Of a stretch of 64,000 nucleotides of DNA, positions 8,874 through 17,914 are shown one piece after another. Positions within the stretch are counted from its first letter, which is position 1, and every line of letters starts with the position of its first letter. Source of the stretch: Candidatus Endomicrobium embiratermitis (GTDB lineage: Bacteria; Elusimicrobiota; Endomicrobiia; Endomicrobiales; Endomicrobiaceae); contig WQYI01000010.1 of assembly GCA_009781315.1 (NCBI GenBank), positions 1-64,000 on the forward strand. The letters run 5' to 3'. Below the pieces are notes generated by a model. It did not search any database, was not told the DNA's origin, and saw only the letters and a list, made by a program, of their open reading frames with translations. Both the position numbers and the translations under genes were made by a program.

Positions 8874-9947
8874 ATGAAAAAAGTATTATTAATGTTTTTA
8901 GCAACGGCAGTTTTTTGCGTTTCTGCGTCTTTTGCGGCAAATTTTGAAGAAACAAAAAAAAAGGCAGAGCAGGGTGATAAACGAGCTCAATATGATTTGG
9001 GATTTATGTATTATCATGGAAAAGATGTTGGCAGAGACTTAGACAAAGCAATATATTGGCTTGAAAAGCTAGATAGTCCGTATACACAAAATTATTTAGG
9101 AAAAATATATTTGGAAAAGAAAGATTTAAAAAAAGCAATATATTGGTATGAGAAAACAGCGGAAAAAGGATCTTATGAATCCCAACATAGTTTACTAATG
9201 ATATATTTGGAAAAACAAGATTTAGAAAAAGTAATGTATTGGTATGAAAAATTGGCAAAACACGGCGTAGCTGCTCATGGAGATATAGCGCAAGATTTAA
9301 AAAAAGCAAGAAATTGGATTGAAAAATTAGCGGAACAAGGCAATAGAGAAGCTCAACTTTATGCGGAAGGAATAGAATCAGGAAAATTTGATGGTATAGA
9401 AACACAATTAAAATTGGGAACAATGTATTTTTTTGAAAAGCGAGATCTAGACAAAGCAATATATTGGCTTAGACAGGCAGTAGAACAGAGAGATGCCCGA
9501 GGCGGCACTCGCAATGATAGTAGAATATTAGATGCTATGTATTATTTGGGAGAAGCATATCAGGAAAATAAAGATTTAGAAAAAGCGATATATTGGATTG
9601 AAAAAGCAGCGGAACAGGGTAATACGAATGCTCAAATTCGTCTGTTAACAATGTATTTGGAAAAACAAGATTTAGAAGGGGCGATATATTGGCTTGAAAT
9701 ATTGGCAGTACAGGATATCATGGGTGTTCATGTGTATGCGGAACAGAATTTTAAAAAAGTAATGTATCAGTATGAAAGAATGGCGAAGCAAGGTGATGGA
9801 AATGCTCAATACATTCTTGGAAAAATATATCATTTTGGCGTGTGTGTAGAGAAAGATTTTAAAAAAGCAAAATACTGGCTTAAAAAAGCAGCAAAACAGG
9901 GTAATGCAAAAGCTAAGGAAATGTTAAAAGAATCAAAAAAGCTATAA
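8874..9947 (+). CDS. Exported Sel1-like repeat protein
   Basis: The 357-residue protein starts with a clear signal peptide (MKKVLLMFLATAVFCVS, cleavage near AFA-like SFAA at about 21-22) and continues with about eight Sel1-like helical repeats whose units include KAIYWLEKAAEQGNTNAQ. Sel1 repeats are protein-interaction scaffolds, often found in envelope or effector proteins of gut and host-associated bacteria. Several repeats are shortened to a KAIYWYEK core, giving an irregular solenoid. AAGGAG precedes the start. The partner is unknown. The gene is notably AT-rich and ends at a 343-base gap. Confidence 0.8.
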   Translation: MKKVLLMFLATAVFCVSASFAANFEETKKKAEQGDKRAQYDLGFMYYHGKDVGRDLDKAIYWLEKLDSPYTQNYLGKIYLEKKDLKKAIYWYEKTAEKGSYESQHSLLMIYLEKQDLEKVMYWYEKLAKHGVAAHGDIAQDLKKARNWIEKLAEQGNREAQLYAEGIESGKFDGIETQLKLGTMYFFEKRDLDKAIYWLRQAVEQRDARGGTRNDSRILDAMYYLGEAYQENKDLEKAIYWIEKAAEQGNTNAQIRLLTMYLEKQDLEGAIYWLEILAVQDIMGVHVYAEQNFKKVMYQYERMAKQGDGNAQYILGKIYHFGVCVEKDFKKAKYWLKKAAKQGNAKAKEMLKESKKL

Positions 9948-10290
9948 CTTATCACATATAACCAACAATATTAGATTAGTAGTAATCTATTCCAATCAGA
10001 TAGACATTCCTTGTTTGTTTGCATGTTGTTTTGTCTTTGCAATTGCCGCATTAGCGCGTCAATGAGGGAGTATTTTTAGGGGTAGTCGGCGAGGAGTGTT
10101 TGAGCGAAGCGAGTTCCGCAGCCGCCTAAAAAATGCGAGCGAATGTGCTTTGGCGGCGGGCGTTTTGCTTGCTTTTTCGCTCGTGAAAAAGTAAGGCGGT
10201 GGTTGGGAGGCGCAGCGCTCCATCCGGGTTCAGGGCGAAGTGCCTGATTTATTGAATAATCAAATTTACTATGGTAAAATCTTTGTTATT
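9948..10290. other. GC-rich structured intergenic region without a gene
   Basis: No convincing reading frame is present. The first ~120 bases are AT-rich and unremarkable. From about 10060 the sequence turns GC-rich and can form a long hairpin (ATTTTTAGG at 10072-10080 with CCTAAAAAAT at 10125-10134, reinforced by CGGC/GCCG) around a GAGCGAAGCGAG loop. A second structure pairs GAGCGAA (10137-10143) with TTCGCTC (10176-10182). An inner 7-bp stem (10172-10191) competes with it. This looks like a dispersed repeat element or a structured RNA. A promoter for the next gene lies at its end. Confidence 0.5.
10252..10280 (+). promoter_or_regulatory. Promoter for the ABC ATPase-mprF operon, near-leaderless
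   Basis: TTGAAT (10252-10257) and TAAAAT (10275-10280) are 17 bases apart. The start codon at 10291 lies only about 11 bases after the -10 box, so the transcript would have almost no leader. No Shine-Dalgarno is visible before 10291, in agreement with that. Confidence 0.5.
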
Positions 10291-11082
10291 ATGAAAAGTC
10301 AGGAAAGTACTTTTATAGAACTGAAAAATGCGTCGGTTTTGCGAGATAACAGAAGAATACTGAATGATATAAATTTAAAGATAAATTCCCGCGAAAATGT
10401 CGCAATTATAGGCCCAAACGGTTCGGGCAAATCTACTTTTATAAAGCTTATAACCGGAGCGGTTTATCCGTCTTATACCGGCGGCAATACCGTATGCAAA
10501 CTTTTCGGGCGTTCAAAATGGAATATATCGGAACTTCGCAGCAGGCTCGGTATAGTAACAAACGAGCTCCTATATGATTTTCATAACGATATCACGGGTT
10601 TTGAGTCGGTGTTGTCCGGATTCTTTTCAAGCATCGGTATTTCAATAAATCATAACGTAACCGATGAGATGAGAAAAAAAGCCGCGGAAATTACTGATTT
10701 TATGGAAATTTCCCATTTGAACGACAGAAAAATAGAGACTATGTCGTCCGGCGAAGCAAGGCGTTTTCTTATCGCAAGGGCTTTGGTAAACAATCCCGAG
10801 GTTTTAGTTTTAGACGAGCCGTCCAACAGCCTTGATATTTATTCGGCGGCTAAGCTTCATAAGACAATGAGGAAAATAGCGTCATCAGGAACGAAAATCA
10901 TGCTTGTAACGCATTTAGCGAGCGACATTATTCCGGAGATTGACAGGTTTATATTTTTTAAAAACGGAAAAATTTTTGCCGACGGAAACAGAAAGAACGT
11001 ATTTACGAGCTCTGTCCTGTCGGGACTTTTTGGTACGGATGTCGAACTTACCGAAAAAGGCGGAATTTACAGGCTGAACTGA
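10291..11082 (+). CDS. ABC transporter ATP-binding protein
   Basis: A 263-residue single ABC ATPase with Walker A GPNGSGKST, signature MSSGEARRFLIARAL, Walker B VLVLDEPS and switch His in VTHLA. No permease gene is adjacent, so it may act with a distant membrane partner or be a cytoplasmic ATPase; single ATPases of the YlmA type look similar. The start at 10291 is preferred to an in-frame ATG at 10240 because a promoter sits between them and the ABC domain begins shortly after. The next gene, mprF, starts 19 bases downstream, so the two are probably co-transcribed. Confidence 0.82.
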   Translation: MKSQESTFIELKNASVLRDNRRILNDINLKINSRENVAIIGPNGSGKSTFIKLITGAVYPSYTGGNTVCKLFGRSKWNISELRSRLGIVTNELLYDFHNDITGFESVLSGFFSSIGISINHNVTDEMRKKAAEITDFMEISHLNDRKIETMSSGEARRFLIARALVNNPEVLVLDEPSNSLDIYSAAKLHKTMRKIASSGTKIMLVTHLASDIIPEIDRFIFFKNGKIFADGNRKNVFTSSVLSGLFGTDVELTEKGGIYRLN

Positions 11083-11101
11083 CAATAAAAGGATTATATA
11101 T

Positions 11102-13672
11102 ATGAAAAAATGGCTGAAAATTATTCTTGTGCCTCTGGGTTTTTTAATTTTTGTCGGCGCTCTCATACTTTTGCATAATCAGGTAAAAGATTTACATTAC
11201 GCCGATATAATAAACGCCTTGGGTGCGATACCGTCGTTTAAAATTATAATCGCTTTATTTTTAGCGCTATTGTATTATCTGCTTTTGGGCGGTTACGATA
11301 TTGTCGCTTTTAAGTATATTAACGCTAAAGTTCCGCTTAAACCCAAGGACATACTTTTTACGTGTTTTGTAAGCAATGTTTTGGGGGTAAATACCGGATA
11401 TTCCATGCTTTTCGGCGGCTCGGTCCGCTACAGGCTGTATTCTATACATAACGTTTCAATGATAGACGTTACCAAAGTTTTGTTTTTTTCCGCGGCTACG
11501 ATATGGCTTGGCCTTTTGGCTGTCGGCGGGCTTGTTTTTACGATAACGCCCGTTTCGCTCTCGGGAGTGGCGAAATTTGATATTTCGACGAGATGGATAG
11601 GCATCGTGTTTCTTGCGGTTCTTTCCGCATACGTTCTTTTAAGCGTGTTTAATTTTAAACCCGTAAGAATACTAAAAAGGAATATTACTTTTCCAAATAT
11701 AAAAATAGTTTCCGCCCAGATAATTTTAGCGACGGCAGACTGGATTATAGCGTCGCTTACTCTATATATTTTAATGCCGTCTGGCGAGATTCCTTATTTT
11801 ATGCTTTTGAAAGTTTTTCTCGTTGCTCAGCTTTTGGGAATAATAAGCCAGGTACCCGGAGGCATGGGAGTTTTTGAGGCTTCAATAGCTCTTCTTTTAC
11901 CGACTGCCATGGAAAATCCGGGAGTAATCGGGGGACTTCTCGCTTACAGGGCGATATTTTATTTTTTCCCTCTTGCGGTAGCTCTTTTAATGCTCGGTTT
12001 TTACGAATCGTCAAGATTCGTAAAAAAACTCGACGATAAAATGAAAATATTCGGAAGAACGGTGTCTTCCGCCGTGGTTCAGATTTTAACCGTTTCGACT
12101 TTTATAGCGGGAATGATAGCGCTTTTTTCGGCGTCGACTCCTTTTGACGTCGCGCAGTTTAAAGCCGTAATAAATTTAATTCCCGTATGGTTTGTCGACT
12201 TGTCGCATTTTCTTTTAAGCGCATCCGCCGCCGCGCTTTTATTTGTTACAAGACCGCTGCAGTTAAGAATAAAAAGCGCGCACAAATGGACGTGCATAAT
12301 TTTGGGGTTTATAATAGCGCTTGTTTTTATAACGGGCGTTCCGTTGCTAATCCTTGGCGGCTTCCTGATTCTTTTTATTGCGCTTTTGCTTTCAAAAAAA
12401 TATTTTTACAGGGATATTCCGGCGATTAATACGCGTTTCAGCCAGTGGTGGTTTTCGGCCATAGGCGGAGTTTTTGTTTTATCCGTGTGGATAGGTTTTT
12501 TTGTCAACAGAGAAGACATTTTTTCGTGGATAAGGCTTGAATCGCTTTTTGAAAATATTTTAAACGCCAGCGACGCGGCGAGATTTTTAAGGGCCAGCGT
12601 AGGAATGATTGCGATATTTTTTCTCGTTGCCATGGAACAAATTTTCAGAAACTTCGTAAAAAAACCTTTGGTTTTTGACAAGAACGATATTAAAAATATA
12701 ATCGATTCTTCAGATTACGCTTATGCTTTCGAGGCTTTGTCCGCGGATAAAAAATTTGTATTAAACGATGAAAAAAATTCCTTTATTATGTACGCTCCTT
12801 CCGGGGACAACTGGATAGCTTTAGGCGATCCTGTAGGCAAAGAAAGCCAGATAAGCGAAACTCTTTGGAGGTTTAAAGAAATTACCGACGGCCAATCCGT
12901 GCGTCCCGCTTTTATCGGCATAGACGGCAGGCATATGCGGGTTTATGACGACATAGGGCTTGATATTTTTAAAATAGGGGAAGAAGCTAAAGTTTTGCTG
13001 GAGACTTTTAAAAGCGACGGCCGGATTGCCGGAAATTTTGAAGAAATAGTAAAAAACGTCGAAACTCAGGGTTTTAAATATGAAACCGTAAAGTCGGCGG
13101 ATTTTGAAAAATACAGAAGTATTTTTGCGCAAATTAACGCGCACTGGGAACATAAATACGGCTATATACAAAGAAATTTCATACCCGGCAGGTACGATGA
13201 AACTTATATGAAAGACATGGATTTCAGCATACTGATAAAAGACAAAAAAATATGCGCTTTCTCGGTTTTTGCCGCGACTAAAAATAAAAATGAAATTTCA
13301 ACCGGCGTCATAAGGCATATTGACTGCGCGGACGACGTTTTCACTTATATGGTATTTAAAAATGTTTTATGGGCAAAAGAAAACGGGTATAAACGGTTCG
13401 ATTTCGGGCTTACGTATGTCGAATCCGAAGACGGTAATAACGAAGTGATAAAACAGTTTGCGAAAATGTTTACTTTTGCCGAACATTTTAATTATAACGT
13501 CAATCTTTTAAGGGAATTTAAAAATAAATTTTCTCCCGAATGGCGCGATAAATATATTGCGATTCATCCTGATATATACATAATAATGTTCCTGAAAAAT
13601 TTCGCTTCGCTCATTTCTCCCCAGAAAGAAACGCCGACAAGGCAATTTTTCAGAAGGTTTCTTAAAAAATGA
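11102..13672 (+). CDS. mprF: MprF-type aminoacyl-phosphatidylglycerol synthase and flippase
   Basis: MprF transfers an amino acid, usually Lys or Ala, from tRNA to phosphatidylglycerol and flips the product, lowering surface charge and giving resistance to cationic peptides. The 856-residue protein has the full two-part layout: about 14 membrane helices over residues 1-530 (UPF0104-like flippase region, with SQVPGGMGVFEAS) and a cytosolic DUF2156 synthase domain from about 550 to 845 (including KRFDFGLTYVESEDGN). Length is close to that of the S. aureus protein. The amino-acid specificity is not readable. It is 19 bases behind an ABC ATPase gene and overlaps tilS by 4 bases (ATGA). Confidence 0.88.
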   Translation: MKKWLKIILVPLGFLIFVGALILLHNQVKDLHYADIINALGAIPSFKIIIALFLALLYYLLLGGYDIVAFKYINAKVPLKPKDILFTCFVSNVLGVNTGYSMLFGGSVRYRLYSIHNVSMIDVTKVLFFSAATIWLGLLAVGGLVFTITPVSLSGVAKFDISTRWIGIVFLAVLSAYVLLSVFNFKPVRILKRNITFPNIKIVSAQIILATADWIIASLTLYILMPSGEIPYFMLLKVFLVAQLLGIISQVPGGMGVFEASIALLLPTAMENPGVIGGLLAYRAIFYFFPLAVALLMLGFYESSRFVKKLDDKMKIFGRTVSSAVVQILTVSTFIAGMIALFSASTPFDVAQFKAVINLIPVWFVDLSHFLLSASAAALLFVTRPLQLRIKSAHKWTCIILGFIIALVFITGVPLLILGGFLILFIALLLSKKYFYRDIPAINTRFSQWWFSAIGGVFVLSVWIGFFVNREDIFSWIRLESLFENILNASDAARFLRASVGMIAIFFLVAMEQIFRNFVKKPLVFDKNDIKNIIDSSDYAYAFEALSADKKFVLNDEKNSFIMYAPSGDNWIALGDPVGKESQISETLWRFKEITDGQSVRPAFIGIDGRHMRVYDDIGLDIFKIGEEAKVLLETFKSDGRIAGNFEEIVKNVETQGFKYETVKSADFEKYRSIFAQINAHWEHKYGYIQRNFIPGRYDETYMKDMDFSILIKDKKICAFSVFAATKNKNEISTGVIRHIDCADDVFTYMVFKNVLWAKENGYKRFDFGLTYVESEDGNNEVIKQFAKMFTFAEHFNYNVNLLREFKNKFSPEWRDKYIAIHPDIYIIMFLKNFASLISPQKETPTRQFFRRFLKK

Positions 13673-14700
13673 AAGCTTGGGAAATTTTTTATAAAGAAAT
13701 TCGCTATGGCGTGCTTGTTAAAAGCGCGGATAAAATCCTGCTTGCCGTTTCCGGCGGGCCTGATTCCGTGTGTATGCTTCATATGTTTTGGCGTCTTTGC
13801 AAAAAAATGAATGTGGAAATTGTAGTCGCAAATTTTGATCACGGTTTGAGAAAAGAATCGAAAAAAGAAAGCGAAATTGTACAATGTTTATCGGAAAATT
13901 TGAAAGTAAAATTTATAGCCGAAAAACTCGGCGTAAAAAAATACGCGAAAGATAATAACGTTTCAATCGAGACTGCCGGCAGGAATTTAAGATATGAACA
14001 TCTTTTAAACATTGCCAAAGAAAATAAGTGCAATAAAATCGCCACTGCCCACAACGCCAATGACAACGCCGAAACGGTTTTGATGTGGCTTTTAAGGGGA
14101 AGCGGCAATTTTTCAGGTATTCCGTCGTCAAGAAAATCCGGAAAAAACATTGAAATAATACGGCCGCTTCTTCCGGTAAAGAGAAAAGATATAGAAGTCT
14201 ATGTAAAAGGGCAGAAACTGCCTGACGGGCAAAAATTACCCTTTTGTATAGATAAGTCGAATTTTTCTAACGAATATACAAGAAATAAAATAAGGCATAC
14301 GCTTATCCCGTCTTTTGAAAAAATCAATCCTATGGTAATTGAACATATTTTTTCATTGAGCAGAATACAGTCAAGGGAAGACGCTTTTTTACATGAAATT
14401 TCAGAGCGTTTTTTAAAAAAATGCGTAAAAACTTCAAAAAACAAGATTTTGCTTGATTTAACAATGTTTTTACGGTATAATGAAGCAATACGTTACAGGG
14501 TTTTAAAACTCATTTTGCCCGATAAAAAGTATAGCTTGCAGATAAACCTTATAATGGAAAAAATTTTGAATTCCGACAAACCTATTTACAGAATTTCTTC
14601 GGACTGGATTTTTAAGATGACACGGGATAAAGCCATATTTGAAAAGGTTGCAATTTTTGGTAAAAATGCGATGTTAAAATACCCTGTAACCGGAGGTTAG
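13669..14700 (+). CDS. tilS: tRNA(Ile)-lysidine synthase
   Basis: TilS converts the wobble C of the AUA-reading tRNA(Ile) to lysidine using ATP and lysine. The N-type ATP pyrophosphatase motif SGGPDS is at residues 28-33, followed by NFDHGLR, the AHNANDNAETVLMWLLRGSG segment and IIRPLLPVKR. The conserved NEYTRNKIRH region marks tRNA binding. At 343 residues it has the core and a reduced C-terminal domain compared with the 430-residue E. coli enzyme. AUA codons are very common in this window, so the enzyme should be heavily needed. Translation is coupled to mprF through a 4-base overlap. Confidence 0.92.
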   Translation: MKAWEIFYKEIRYGVLVKSADKILLAVSGGPDSVCMLHMFWRLCKKMNVEIVVANFDHGLRKESKKESEIVQCLSENLKVKFIAEKLGVKKYAKDNNVSIETAGRNLRYEHLLNIAKENKCNKIATAHNANDNAETVLMWLLRGSGNFSGIPSSRKSGKNIEIIRPLLPVKRKDIEVYVKGQKLPDGQKLPFCIDKSNFSNEYTRNKIRHTLIPSFEKINPMVIEHIFSLSRIQSREDAFLHEISERFLKKCVKTSKNKILLDLTMFLRYNEAIRYRVLKLILPDKKYSLQINLIMEKILNSDKPIYRISSDWIFKMTRDKAIFEKVAIFGKNAMLKYPVTGG

Positions 14701-14701
14701 T

Positions 14702-14805
14702 TGTCATTCCGTGCTTGACACGGAATCCAAGTTTTCTGTTAAAAGACGTAAGGAATAACATACATTTTTTAGTAAAAATGGATACCTGCTTTCGCAGGTA
14801 TGACA
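14702..14805. repeat. TGTCATTC-type intergenic element
   Basis: It begins TGTCATTCCGTG directly after the tilS stop codon, with a first palindrome closing at CACGGAATCC. It ends with a second palindrome, GGATACCTGC...GCAGGTATGACA. The ends TGTCAT and ATGACA are inverted repeats of each other. Similar copies lie at 5171, 48881 and 58184. Confidence 0.6.
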
Positions 14806-14825
14806 ATCTGGTTGATGACAGGCAA

Positions 14826-15380
14826 ATGACAAAAGAAAATAAACGCATCATAGAAGTTCTTTTTTCCAAGGATACTATAGATAAAAGAGTGTCCGAAACC
14901 GCGGAACTTATTTTACGCGAATACAAAGGTAAAAAACCTCTTATCATCGGCGTATTAAAAGGCAGTTTTATTTTTTGCGCGGATTTAATAAGAAAACTTA
15001 AATTCGACTGTCAGGTCGATTTCATAACTTTAAATTCTTATTCGGGAGCTTCGTCCGGAGGTAAAATTAAGCTTATATCGAACCTGAAAGAGAGAGTAGA
15101 AAACAGAGACGTAATAATAGTTGAAGATATAGTCGATACGGGAATAACTTTAGATTTTTTGCTGAAGCAATTGCATTTACAAAAACCGAAAAGCGTTAAA
15201 ACCTGCGTTTTGCTTGACAAAAAGCCCGCAAGAATCAAAGAAGTTCCCGTAGAATACGTTTGTTTTGAAGTCGGAAAAGAATTTGTCGTAGGGTATGGTT
15301 TGGATTATAAAGGTTTTTACAGAAATCTTTCATATATCGGAATATTGAAAAACTCCAAAGCGAAAAAGAGAGGGAATTAA
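14826..15380 (+). CDS. hpt: Hypoxanthine phosphoribosyltransferase
   Basis: The 184-residue enzyme salvages hypoxanthine (and often guanine) with PRPP to give IMP or GMP. The PRPP-binding loop VIIVEDIVDTGITL is clear, as are LKGSFIFCADLIRKL near the N-terminus and the VGYGLDYKGFYRNL segment close to the end. The start at 14826 is chosen because the 37 codons upstream fall in a dispersed repeat. The order tilS-hpt-ftsH is a common conserved arrangement in bacteria, which supports all three calls. The stop overlaps the ftsH start by one base. Confidence 0.93.
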   Translation: MTKENKRIIEVLFSKDTIDKRVSETAELILREYKGKKPLIIGVLKGSFIFCADLIRKLKFDCQVDFITLNSYSGASSGGKIKLISNLKERVENRDVIIVEDIVDTGITLDFLLKQLHLQKPKSVKTCVLLDKKPARIKEVPVEYVCFEVGKEFVVGYGLDYKGFYRNLSYIGILKNSKAKKRGN

Positions 15381-17260
15381 TGAAGCAGAAAAGCCCGTGG
15401 TTTGTGTTTTTTTGGATAACCTTGTTTATTATCATATTTATGCTTATGAATAATGTGAAACAGAGGACGCAGGAAGTCGAGCTTGAATATTCGCAGTTTA
15501 AACAAAATATAAAAACGGAAAACGTATCTAAAGTTGTCGTCGGGGCCGGTGAAATAAGAGGACAGTTCAGGGATACGGACGGAGTTTTAAAGAAATTTAA
15601 AACTATTCCTATGGACGACCCGAATCTCGTAAAAGATATGGAAGATTATAAAGTCCTTGAATTTGCCGGAGAAAGAAGAGGCTGGCTGGTGCCTATTATT
15701 TTTAACTGGGGTCCCGTACTTCTTTTAATATTGTTCTGGCTTTGGATTATGCGCGGTATGATGGGCGGAGGCAAGCAGGCCATGGCTTTCGGAAAAACAA
15801 AAGCAAAAGCCGTAGTAGGCGGAAAAGTAACTTTTAAAGACGTTGCGGGCTGCGATGAAGCCAAAGAGGAATTACAGGAAATAGTCGAATTTTTAAAAGA
15901 TCCCGGAAAATTTCAAAGGCTTGGCGGGAAAATTCCAAAAGGCGTGCTTCTTTTCGGCGCTCCCGGAACAGGAAAAACTCTTCTTGCGAAAGCCGTTGCC
16001 GGAGAAGCGGGAGTTCCGTTTTTTTCAGCAAGCGGTTCCGAATTCGTGGAAATGTTTGTCGGCGTAGGCGCGTCGAGAGTCAGAGATTTGTTTGACCAAG
16101 GCAGAAAATCAGCGCCGTGCCTTCTTTTTATAGACGAAATAGACGCGGTCGGCAGACACAGATTCGCCGGCATCGGCGGAGGACACGACGAAAGAGAGCA
16201 GACTTTAAACCAGCTGCTTGTTGAAATGGACGGTTTTAATACTAAAGAAGGCATAATTTTAATCGCCGCTACCAACAGGCCCGATGTTTTAGATCCGGCT
16301 CTGCTTCGTCCGGGCAGGTTTGACAGGCAAATAGTGGTGCCGAGTCCCGAAGTGAAAGACAGAGAACAAATATTGTCCGTTCACGCGAAAAACGTTAAGC
16401 TCGGAAAAGACGTTGATTTAAAGATAATCGCCAGAAGAACGCCGGGTTTTGTCGGCGCGGATTTAGCAAACGTAATAAATGAGGCGGCTTTGCTTGCGGC
16501 AAGAAACAATCAGGAAGCCGTGAATATGAAAAATCTTGAAGAAGCCATAGACCGCGTGTATTCCGGACCTGAAAGAAAATCTATGATAAGGTCTGAAGAA
16601 GAATTGAAAAAAACCGCTTATCACGAGGCCGGGCACACTTTAGTCGCGAAATTTTTGCCTAAAACCGACCCTGTTCATAAAGTTACGATAATTCCCAGGG
16701 GCGCTTCTTTGGGCCATACTCTTCAGCTTCCGGAAAAAGACAAACATATGCTCTCAAAAACAGAAGCGTTAAACAGAATCGCCATATTATTCGGCGGTCG
16801 CGCCGCAGAGGAAATAGTTTTTGACGAACTTACGACCGGCGCTTCAAACGATATTGCCCAGGCCACGAAACTTGCGAAGAGAATGGTTATAGAGTTCGGC
16901 ATGAGCGAAAAAGTCGGACCGATTGCTCTTGACCAGGGAAGCAGCGAGGAAGTTTTTCTCGGGCGCGATATATCAAGACAAGCTCATCTTTCCGAGAAAA
17001 TGTCGGAGATGATAGATTCCGAAATTAAAAAAATAGTTGACAGCGGATTAAAAACAGCTATAGACATTCTTACAAAAAACAGAAAAATTCTCGACGCTAT
17101 GGTTAATTATCTTTTGGAAAGAGAAACCCTTAACGCCGAAGATATTGACAAAATAGTAAAAGGTGAGGCTTTGCCTCCTTTTGAAAGTACAAAAGTTAAA
17201 AACAATGAAAATAAAAAAGAAACGGAAAGTTCCGGAGAGACCGTAAGTGAAAAAGTTTAA
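15380..17260 (+). CDS. ftsH: ATP-dependent zinc metalloprotease FtsH
   Basis: FtsH is a membrane-bound AAA+ protease that degrades misfolded membrane proteins and short-lived regulators. The 626-residue protein has two membrane helices (about residues 6-24 and 105-125) around a periplasmic domain. The AAA domain follows, with Walker A GAPGTGKT (193-200), Walker B LLFIDEID and the second region of homology [19 protein letters not shown]. The zinc site is HEAGH (415-419), with a third ligand in [11 protein letters not shown]. The acidic, Asn-rich tail is normal. AGAGAGGGAA precedes the start; the end overlaps folE by 14 bases. Confidence 0.97.
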   Translation: MKQKSPWFVFFWITLFIIIFMLMNNVKQRTQEVELEYSQFKQNIKTENVSKVVVGAGEIRGQFRDTDGVLKKFKTIPMDDPNLVKDMEDYKVLEFAGERRGWLVPIIFNWGPVLLLILFWLWIMRGMMGGGKQAMAFGKTKAKAVVGGKVTFKDVAGCDEAKEELQEIVEFLKDPGKFQRLGGKIPKGVLLFGAPGTGKTLLAKAVAGEAGVPFFSASGSEFVEMFVGVGASRVRDLFDQGRKSAPCLLFIDEIDAVGRHRFAGIGGGHDEREQTLNQLLVEMDGFNTKEGIILIAATNRPDVLDPALLRPGRFDRQIVVPSPEVKDREQILSVHAKNVKLGKDVDLKIIARRTPGFVGADLANVINEAALLAARNNQEAVNMKNLEEAIDRVYSGPERKSMIRSEEELKKTAYHEAGHTLVAKFLPKTDPVHKVTIIPRGASLGHTLQLPEKDKHMLSKTEALNRIAILFGGRAAEEIVFDELTTGASNDIAQATKLAKRMVIEFGMSEKVGPIALDQGSSEEVFLGRDISRQAHLSEKMSEMIDSEIKKIVDSGLKTAIDILTKNRKILDAMVNYLLERETLNAEDIDKIVKGEALPPFESTKVKNNENKKETESSGETVSEKV

Positions 17261-17819
17261 ATTTGACGAACAAAAAGCGAAAAAAGCCATAAAACTTCTT
17301 CTTGAATCTTTCGGCGAGGATTTAAGCAGGGAAGGCATACGCCGTACGCCTGAAAGAGTGGCGGAATTTTATAAAGAGGCTTTGTCGGGAAACAGCGCCG
17401 ATCCTTTGGAAATTGTCCGCGCGCATTATGCCACAGAAGACCACGAAGAGATCGTTTTGGTAAAAGACATACCTTTTTATTCTTTATGCGAACACCATCT
17501 TTTGCCTTTTTTCGGAAAGACTCATATAGCTTATATACCCAAAAAAGACAAAATAATAGGCGTTTCAAAACTTATAAGGCTTGTTGAAGTTTTTGCAAAC
17601 AGGCTGCAGCTGCAGGAAAGGCTTACCAAACAAATTGCCGACACCGTAATGAAATCCGTTATGCCTCACGGCGTTATGGTCGTAATGGAAGCCGAACATC
17701 TTTGCATGACAATGCGCGGCGTTAAAAAGCCCGGCTCGAAAATGATAACTTCCGCCATGCGCGGCATATTTTTAAAAGATATGAGAACGCGTTCCGAAGC
17801 AATGTCGCTTTTGAGATAG
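17247..17819 (+). CDS. folE: GTP cyclohydrolase I
   Basis: FolE converts GTP to 7,8-dihydroneopterin triphosphate, the first step of folate synthesis. In 190 residues it shows the zinc-binding CEHHLLPFFGKTHIAY motif, GVSKLIRLVEVFANRLQLQERLT and HLCMTMRGVKKPGS with the second zinc Cys, so the active site is complete. Translation starts at GTG inside the 3' end of ftsH, with GGAGAG upstream. It is followed by folP, so two folate genes are joined to the ftsH cluster; folB and folK are not in the window. Confidence 0.95.
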   Translation: MKKFKFDEQKAKKAIKLLLESFGEDLSREGIRRTPERVAEFYKEALSGNSADPLEIVRAHYATEDHEEIVLVKDIPFYSLCEHHLLPFFGKTHIAYIPKKDKIIGVSKLIRLVEVFANRLQLQERLTKQIADTVMKSVMPHGVMVVMEAEHLCMTMRGVKKPGSKMITSAMRGIFLKDMRTRSEAMSLLR

Positions 17820-17821
17820 AA

Positions 17822-17902
17822 GATTAGAGGCATAGACGCACGGATGCGTGGTAACGACAAAGGCAGTTGCCATGCCTCTATACATCAATGCGTCCATGCA
17901 TC
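17822..17902. repeat. Heptamer inverted-repeat element (GGCATAGACGC-type units)
   Basis: The left arm (GATTAGAGGCATAGACGC...) and right arm (CCATGCCTCTATACATC...) are imperfect reverse complements made of roughly 7-bp units; AGAGGCAT pairs with ATGCCTCT. The centre contains TAACGACAAAGGCAG, which resembles the border motif of the other elements. It fills the folE-folP gap. Confidence 0.5.
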
Positions 17903-17914
17903 AAAGGTTTTCAA

